From Eurosta solidaginis (lineage: Eukaryota; Arthropoda; Insecta; Diptera; Tephritidae): 64,000 nt of DNA. The position numbers and the translations under genes were made by a program. This document shows, piece by piece, positions 56,918-64,000 of this stretch. The notes under the pieces were generated by a model, which saw only the letters and a program-made list of their open reading frames with translations, did not search any database and was not told the DNA's origin. The DNA lies in assembly GCF_040869045.1 (NCBI RefSeq), contig NC_090323.1, positions 174,180,083 through 174,244,082 on the forward strand, given 5' to 3'. Each line of letters starts with the position of its first letter. Position 1 is the first letter of the stretch.

Positions 56918-59900
56918 TACTAGCCTTTACCCGCGGCCCCGTCCGCAAGGAGAAAATTAAATATATGGGATATTCACGTTAGCCTGCTTATCAAGTTATC
57001 TGTTTAAAAAGATGTTTCTGTCCAATACATTTTATTTTTGTAATTGAGTAAAAAAAGAACTAAATGAGCTGATGACCTGACAGGATCCCCAAATGATCGC
57101 GAAATTATCCAGAAAAATCCACGAAATGACCCAGACGCTATCGCGGACAGATCCCGAAAACCATTTAGAAATGCCACGGAAGGGTCTCCAAAAGTTCCCG
57201 GAATAGTCCCAAAAAACCCGAAATGACAACGACACGATTCTAGACTTATCCAGAGAACCACAAAGAAATGATGCCTGAAGGGTACCAAAATGATCCCGAA
57301 ATAGTCCCGAAAAAGTTCCGAAATGACCCTGACGGACTCCCGGACGGTTCTCAAAAACCATCCAGAAAATATCCAGGAAGGGTCCTTAGGGGATCCACGA
57401 CGGATCGCGAAAACCATACAGAAATGATTCCGGAAGGGTCCCAAAATGATCGCGTATTAGTCCCGAAAAAGTCCTGAAATGACCCCGACGGGATCCCAGA
57501 CGGATTCCGAAAACTATCCAGAAATGATGCCGGAAAGGTCCTCAAATGATCCCCTAATAGTCCCGAAATGACCCTGACGGGATCTCGAACGGACTCCTAA
57601 ATGACCCTGACGGGATCCCGGACAGATCTCGAAATCCATCCAGAAATGATCTTGGAAACCAAAATAATCCCGAAACAATATCTGAAAAGTCCAGAAATTA
57701 CCCCGACGGGATCCCTCACGGATCCCAAAAACTATCCAGAAATGATGCCGGAATGTCCTCAAAAGATCCCCTAATAGTCCCGAAATGACCGAAAACCATC
57801 CAGAAATTATGCCGGAAAATACCCCAAATTATCCCCAAATAGTCCCAAAAAAGTTCCGAAATGACCCGGAAGGGATCCCGGACGGATCCCGAAAACCATC
57901 CAGAAATTATGCCGAAAGGGTCCCCTAATGATCCGATACCAGTCGATAAAAAGTCCCGAAATAACCCCGACGGGATGCCGGACGGATCCTCAAAATCATA
58001 TAGAAATGATGCCGGAAGGTACCCCAAATGATCCCGAAATAGTCCCGAAATGACCCTGGCAGGATCCCGTAGGGATCCCGAAAACCATCCAGAAATGATG
58101 CCGAAAGGCTCCCCTAATTATCCCGTATTAGTCCCGAAAAAGTCCCGAAATGACCCCGACGGGATTCCTGACGGATCCCGAAAAGCATCCAGAAATAATG
58201 CCGAAAAGGTCCCCAAATCATCCCGTATTAGTCAAGAAAAAGTCCTGAATTGACCCCGTCGGGATCCCGGATGGATCCCGAAAACTATCCAGAAATGATG
58301 CCGGAAGGTATCCCGAAATAGTCCCGAAATGACCCTGACGGGATCCCGGACGGATCCCTAAAACCATCTAGAAATGGTGCCGGAAGGTACCTCAAATGAT
58401 CCCGAAATAGTACCGAAATGACCCCGACGGGATCCCGGACGGATCCCGAAAACCATCTAGAAATGATGCCGGAAGGTACCCCAAATGATCCCGAAATAGT
58501 CCCGAAATGACCCCGACGGGATACCGGACGGATCCCGAAAACTATACAGAAATGATGCCGAAAGCGTCCCAAATGATCCCGTATTCGTCGAGAAAAATTC
58601 CCGAAATGACCCCGACGGAATCCCGGACGGATCCTCAAAACCATATAGAAATGATGCCGGAAGGTACCCCAAAGGATCCCGAAATAGTTCCGTAATGAAC
58701 CTGACGGGATCCCGGACGGATTCCGAAAACCATCTAGAAATGATGCCGGAAGGTACCCCAAATGATCCCGAAATAGTCCCGAAATGACCCCGACGGGATC
58801 CCGGACGGATCCCGAAAACCATACAGAAATGATGCCGAAAGCGTCCCCAAATGATCCCGTATTAGTCGAGAAAAAGTCCCGAAATGAACCCGACTGGTTT
58901 CCGGACGGATCCCGAAAAGCATCCAGATATGATGCCGAAAGGGTCCCCAAATGATCCCGTATAAGTCGAGAAAAAGTCCCGAAATGACCAAGACGGGATC
59001 CCGGACGGATCCCGAAAACCATCCAGAAATGATGCCGAAAGGGTCGCCAAATGATCCCGTATTAGTCGAGAAAAAGTCCCGAAATAACCCCGACGGGATC
59101 CCGGACGGATCCTCAAAATCATATAGAAATGGTGCCGGAAGGTAACCCAAATGATCCCAAAATAGTCCCAAAATGACCCTGATTGGATCCTGGACGGATC
59201 CCGAAAACCATCTAGCAATGATGCCGGAAGGTACCTCAAATGAACCCGTATTAGTCGAGAAAAAGTCCCAAAATTACCCTGAAGGGATCCCGAACGGATC
59301 CCGAAAACCATACAGAAATGATGCCCAAAAGGTCCCCAAATGATCCCGTCTAAGTCGAGAAAAAGTCCCGAAATGACCAAGACGGGATCCCGGACGGATC
59401 CCGAAAACCATCCAGAAATGATGCCGAAAGCGTCCCCAAATGATCCCGTATTAGTCGAGAAAAAGTCCCGAAATGACCCCGACGGGATCCCGGACGGATC
59501 CCGAAAACCATCTAGAAATGATGCCGGAAGGTACCCCAAATGATCCCGAAATAGTCCCGAAATTACCCCGACGGGATCCCAGACGGATCCCGAAAACCAT
59601 CCAGAAATGATGCCGAAAGCGTCCCCAAATGATCCCGTATTAGTCGAGAAAAAGTCCCGAAATGACCCCGACGGGTTCCGGACGGATCCCGAAAACCATC
59701 GAGAAATGATGCCGAAAGGGTCCCCAAATGATCCCGTATAAGTCGAGAAAAAGTCCCGAAATGACCAAGATGGGATCCCGGACGGATCCCTAAAACCATC
59801 TAGCAATGATGCCGGAAGCTACCCCAAATGATCCCGTATTAGTCGAGAAAAAGTCCAGAAATGACCCCGACGGGATCCCTGATGGATCCCGAAAACCATC

Positions 59901-61388
59901 TAGAAATGATGCCGCAAGGTACCTCAAAGGAACCCGTATTAGTCGAGAAAAAGTCCCAAAATGACCCTGAAGGGATCCCGAACGGATCCCGAAAACCACA
60001 CAGAAATGATGCCGAAAAGGTCCCCAAATGATCCCGTATTAGTCGAGAAAAAGTCCCGAAATGACCCCGACGGGATCCCGGACGGATCCCGAAAACCATT
60101 TAGAAATGATGCCGAAAGGGTCCCCAAATGATCCCGTATTAGTCGAGAAAGGGCCCCGAAATGACCCTGACGGGATCCGGACGGAACCCGAAAACCATCC
60201 AGAAATGATGCCGAAAGGGTCCTCAAATGATCCCGTATCAGTCGAGAAAAAGTCCAGAAACGACCCCGACGGGACCCGGACGGATCCCGAAAACCATCCA
60301 GAAATGATGCCGAAAGGCTCCCCAAATGATCCCGTCTTAGTCGAGAAAAAGTTCCGAAATGACCCCGACGGGATCCCGGACGGATCCCGAAAACCGTCCA
60401 GAAATGATGCCGGAAGGGTCCCCAAATGATCGCGAAATAGTCCCGAAATGATCCCGGAAGGGTCCCAAAATAATCCCGGAATAGTCCCGAAAAAGTCCAG
60501 AAATGACCCCGGCGGGATCGCGGACGGATCCCGAAAACCATCCAGAAATGATCCCTGAAGGGTCTCAAGATAACCCAAACGGGATTACAAATAGGGTGAA
60601 GATAATTATAAAACCATGTTAATAAGGCAACAGGCGCGTTGGAGCGAATGAAGAGTTGCAAAGAAACATACAGGTAAAGCTAATAAAAGCGTGCTAATAA
60701 AAGCAATTGAAGGAGGGCGGATGGCGGGAGGAGGAGAGTACCACTGATCGTTTTTCCAAAATTGTTTAGATCTCGATCTGTATGAGCCAGATACCAAAAA
60801 TTATTGATTTTAGGACAAAATTTACATTGAATTATAACAATTTATAGATTTTGCACGAGAGGGGAAAGGGGGGGGGGGGGGGGGTGTATCACTGCTCACT
60901 TTGTAAGCCCTCGACTTATTTCACCCATTGAGTTTGTAATATTGGTGAAGGTCAGTATACGTAAAGTTATAATGTGTAAAAATTGTTAAAAAGTAATTAT
61001 TCGAAGGGGTCGTGGGACCCCCTTCCCCCTTTCCATGTTCGAAAAAAATTTCGCCAGTAGCCTATTATCTCTGTCCCAAATTTCATCAAAATCCGTGAAG
61101 CCGTTCTGGCGTGATTCAGTCGCAAAGACAAAAAAATATAATAATTAAATTACACCTGCTCCTAGGGGGCGGAGACCACGCCCCTTTTGAAAAATATATA
61201 GCTAGTAGATCCTTCTAGACTATTGGCTATATGCATGCCAAATTTCATACAAATCCGTCCAGCCGTTCTTGCGTGATTGAGTCACAAAGACAAACGTCTG
61301 GACAAACATCCAAACATCCAAACATCCAAACATCCAAACATCTAAACATCCAAACATCCAAACTTTGCCATTTATAATATAAATTAGA
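56918..61388. mobile_element. Satellite-bearing element S2 next to an Mbs splice donor
   Basis: The second copy of the S1 element, in direct orientation. Its head (TACTAGCCTTTACCCGCGGC) starts one or two bases after S1 ends. Its tail carries an expanded ACATCCAA octamer run (about 61307-61368) and ends at GCCATTTATAATATAAATTA, about 12 bp from the donor of the exon at 61402. The array is 3.5 kb. A 17-G run lies at 60868-60884. Confidence 0.72.
57070..60590. repeat. CCCGAAA satellite array in S2
   Basis: The same unit types as in S1. The first 350 bp share with S1 an ordered series of unusual variants (GACGCTATCGCGG, GACACGATTCTAGACTTATC, GATGCCTGAAGGGTACCAAA). From about 58280 to 60400 the units are more uniform, mostly 89- and 100-bp repeats. 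Confidence 0.85.
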
Positions 61389-61401
61389 TTAGATGAATTA
61401 C

Positions 61402-61674
61402 CTTTATCATCATTAGCTTTAGACGCCGAAGCCACAGATGCAGCAGATGTACCAGTGGCTGTTGTTGTTGTGGCTGTTGCAGATGTTGTTGCAGTGGCTG
61501 TTGGAGTTGTAGTGGCGATGCTGCTGCTGCTGCTATAACCCCCAGCAGTGAGTCTGCGACTAAAAATGCTAACCCCATCGCCATCACTGTGTAGCGCTGT
61601 TGTTGAGGTGCTAGCATTAACCGGTGCCGAAACGGGTCGACCAACTGAATTCAGTGATTGATTTGAAGAGTTTA
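61402..61674 (-). CDS. Mbs: Mbs exon: Ser/Thr/Ala-rich linker
   Basis: A 273-bp minus-strand exon. The acceptor is TTTTCACAG at its 5' end and the donor AAAG|GTAATT at 61401. It encodes NSSNQSLNSVGRPVSAPVNA, then SIFSRRLTAGGY and a Thr/Ala/Ser-rich stretch coded by a trinucleotide-like run, ending SKANDDK. It begins with two bases of a codon and ends with one, which joins in frame to the exons at 61757 and 47546. This fits the low-complexity linker between the ankyrin repeats and the phosphorylation sites of MYPT proteins. The donor (GTAATT) is weaker than consensus, and S2 ends about 12 bp beyond it. Confidence 0.82.
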
Positions 61675-61756
61675 CTGTGAAAAGGATAAATGGCAAAAGC
61701 GGTAAGGTCAGATTCGTATTATTCATGAATATTTTTTTTTTTTTGTGTTAACTTAC

Positions 61757-61892
61757 ATGAATTGCTATTGATACGTCGTTGTGATATGGTTGATGATAAA
61801 TTAGCAGCGGCAATGACAGCTGGTGCACTCGGTATAATTGTGCTGTTATTTGACGGAAATGTATTCCCACTCGATGCGTCTTCCAATTTAAA
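61757..61892 (-). CDS. Mbs: Mbs exon: linker upstream
   Basis: A 136-bp minus-strand exon bounded by ...ATATTTAG and GTAAGTTA. It encodes FKLEDASSGNTFPSNNSTII, PSAPAVIAAANLSS and TISQRRINSNS, ending one base into a codon that the next exon completes. The low-complexity Ser/Asn/Ala composition matches a disordered linker. Gene identity comes from its in-phase link to the exon carrying RRSTGV; on its own it would not be assignable. Upstream exons encoding the PP1-binding motif and ankyrin repeats are not in this window. Confidence 0.75.
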
Positions 61893-62996
61893 CTAAATAT
61901 TTTAGGTGTTTTTAAAAAATACAAATTTTAATTAGTAAATATTTATAAAAATTCGATAATTTTGCAATAAATTAAAAATATGTAATTAAATTAATCTACA
62001 GCAAAATGTGTCCTGCTATGTGTCAAAACTTGGAAACCGTGTGTATGTAATTATGTACTTTAGCAAGGGGTACTTAAATATTTCTACAGGTGGAACTATA
62101 TGTTTAGAAACATACACATGTGGAACGCAAGACAGATGCTTAATAAGAAAATGTCGATTGAAAGGTTATCTACGACTGAAGGGTCATATATCCATCTACA
62201 TACGTCACAAAATTTATGAGCGTTAAGGTATGTATGTAAATATGTATTTTCAGTGTGATTTATCAGCGTTTGTTTGTTTGTTAATGCATACGATAATAAT
62301 ATATAAACATTAATTTAAACCAAAACCATGTTACGAATTTAAAATTAAGCATTTTTTGATGAATAACATTTTTACGAATCTGGTTTGTATTGATTACCTT
62401 AGGTTTTAAGTAATCTACTTGGAGTTACAAAACAGGAAGGAAGCCTATGCAAAATATGTAATTTTTCAATACCTAACGAGAAATTTAATTTTTATTTTCG
62501 TGTTTTGAAAAGAAAAATTGGAAATCGCTTTCGAAAAAATCGGAAATTCGAAGTTTCAAAATTAAAACTTTTTTCGAAAACGAGGAATTTTATTCTACTT
62601 CTCCGACTTTAAACAAAAATCGAAAGCGTTTTCGAATAAGTTGGAAATTCGAAAAATTTCGAAGGTAACAATTTTTTCGTAAACGTTTTCGAAATGAATT
62701 TATATGGTTGTCGTAACACACTTCATTTACTGTTCTTAATAAAAATTAAGAAAAAGTAGGAAAGTGATAAAATTTGCTAAATGCTCAGATATTCATTTGA
62801 GTGCCCAAAAACAAAAACAAATGTGAACGAAATTTATCAATTATATTTCTATTTAATTATTTTCGTGAATTTTAGAAAAAAATTGGATGAATGCCATACC
62901 TAAAACTATGCAGGCCAAATTAAAAAACCTTTTTCGAAAATTCGAGCAGTTTTTGTAAATCCTTATGAGCGCCAGTTTTAGTCCTTTTAGTCCTAG
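61893..62996. other. Mbs intron sequence, AT-rich
   Basis: No exon recognised. 62500-62700 is rich in TTTCGAAAA words, similar in flavour to 3600-3890. Confidence 0.5.
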
Positions 62997-63615
62997 AAGC
63001 TGGGCAGATGAGTTTTATGGGAGAAATACACTCAGAGCGTTTGCCAAATCACTCCGCTTAGAAATCACTTGTTTCTAATTGAAAAAAAAAAAACTTGTTT
63101 ATAAATGCCCTGCAAAAATCATGCATGCATGTATGGAGTACTCGCCATGGACGAAGCGAGTGCTCCAAAATTACCCACAATTCATAAAAAAAATATGGTC
63201 CAATTAACATTGCGATGCCCTATGACTGGACCATATACTCCAGCTCATCATTTCATCAAAGTAATCCATGGAGTACTCCAGTATGACGCAAGTGGACCAC
63301 ATGATCCAACGATTTTTGCAGGGATGGTCCAATTGACATTGCGATGTCCTAGGACTGGACCATATACTCCAGCTCAGCATTACATCAGAGTAATCCATGG
63401 AGTACTCCAGTATGACACAATCAACATTGCGATGTCCTAGGACTGGACCATATACTCCAGCTCAGCATTACATCAGAGTAATCCATGGAGTACTCCAGTA
63501 TGATGCAAGTGGACCACATGATCCAACGATTTGGGCAGGGTGGTTTATGTTGCTTTGCGACTTGAACCCATGATCTTCGGTGTAGTAGGCGGATTACGCT
63601 ACCACCACACGACGT
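62997..63615 (-). repeat. tRNA-derived SINE split by a MITE-like insertion
   Basis: The body is at 62997-63106 (GGCAGATGAGTTTTATGGG, AGAAATACACTCAGAGCG) and the tRNA head at about 63541-63615 (TTGCTTTGCGACTTGAACCC, GGTGTAGTAGGCGGATTACG). The 433 bp between them are the inserted element. Confidence 0.75.
63108..63540. mobile_element. MITE-like element with internal duplications
   Basis: CCCTGCAAAAATC at 63108-63120 is matched inverted by GATTTTTGCAGGG at 63311-63323 and, less exactly, by GATTTGGGCAGGG at 63528-63540. Internally a unit of about 87-125 bp (ACATTGCGATGTCCTAGGAC, TACTCCAGCTCAGCATTACA, CCATGGAGTACTCCAGTATG) is repeated three times. There is no coding capacity. Superfamily unassigned. 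Confidence 0.7.
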
Positions 63616-63849
63616 TGGTAAGAAAAAGGCTTTCATACATTAGAAAAAATAAAGGGCATTCCACGCTTAGTAAAACAAACGTGCATCATTATTTAATTCT
63701 TTGTATTTCTATAAATAGGACAAAGTAAACCAATTCTTGAAATGAGCTGCCAACAACAAGGCATAGCTTTGATACAAGCTAACATACAGAGTATGACTGT
63801 CCAAAGAATAATTCTATGCAAAAAAGGCAATGGGGAAAAGTTGCGCATG

Positions 63850-64000
63850 AAAAAATGCATGGCTTTGGATTAAAGTGTTCGTCAACAGTTTAATAATCGC
63901 AGGAGTGCGGGTTCAAACCCCACTTACGGGAGAAAAAGCTTTGAAGAGATTTACAAGGTATAATCAAACAAGCTGTGACCTTGTACGTTCTGATGTCACG
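63850..64000 (+). repeat. Possible second tRNA-related SINE, cut by window edge
   Basis: GCGGGTTCAAACCCCACTT near 63907-63926 is a B-box-like T-arm, followed by ACAAGGTATAATCAAACAAG and GACCTTGTACGTTCTGATGT. I see no good A box or acceptor stem, so it is a weak call and not a functional tRNA. Confidence 0.35.

Noticed and set aside
58951..60429. Plus-strand frames in the S2 array rich in SRTDPENHPEMMPKGSPNDP
   Set aside because: Product of the repeat unit, no start context or known domain; repeat translation explains it.
61310..61370. CRISPR-like spaced repeat (ACATCCAA)
   Set aside because: It is an 8-bp microsatellite without spacers, in a eukaryotic intron.
63880..63960. Functional tRNA gene
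   Set aside because: Only a B-box-like T-arm with a mismatch is visible; no acceptor stem or A box. Treated as a weak SINE call.

Overview
The window is eukaryotic genomic DNA, most likely from a higher dipteran and probably a tephritid fruit fly. It holds split exons with GT-AG junctions in AT-rich introns, Ty1/copia elements primed by a half-tRNA, LINEs, a Penelope-like fragment, a piggyBac transposase and tRNA-derived SINEs. The tephritid assignment rests on remembered impressions of these repeat families, not on a search. There is no sign of bacterial organisation.

The only recognised host gene is Mbs (myosin-binding subunit of myosin phosphatase, MYPT family) on the minus strand. Four exons are visible, in transcription order 61892-61757, 61674-61402, 47652-47546 and 46033-45965. 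Their splice phases agree, and the third carries the RRSTGV motif of the inhibitory Rho-kinase site. The 13.7 kb intron between the second and third exons is mostly two adjacent copies of one repeat element (51111-56916 and 56918-61388), each containing a 3.5-4.8 kb array of 89-100 bp units. I recognise no further exons; the rest of the window is probably intron or 3' flank of this gene, but that is inference.

From left to right the rest is layered mobile DNA. A LINE with a 2A-like peptide in ORF1 runs from the left edge to about 3523, with a near-full-length second copy at 33474-37482 and diverged fragments at 24560-25850 and 46440-46888. Old LINE fragments of other types lie at 4740-6052, 6801-7713, 20170-21060, 25860-26500 and 38205-38960. 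A broken piggyBac transposase is at 8567-10348. Two copia-type elements with intact LTRs and perfect 5-bp target duplications (14001-19217 and 41058-45386) each sit inside an older inverted-repeat element. A gypsy-type solo LTR is at 47741-48230. A tRNA-derived SINE family has about ten copies.

The most informative signals are small. A 108-bp element fuses the 5' end of the 2A-LINE to a (CAA)n tail between 14-bp duplications. A 26-bp insertion made only of a (CAA)n 3' end is flanked by a perfect 12-bp duplication. A roughly 414-bp (CAA)-tailed SINE has a perfect 13-bp duplication. Together they suggest one LINE machinery recognising a short CAA tail. The satellite-bearing elements in the Mbs intron, one ending about 12 bp from a splice donor, are the other item worth following.
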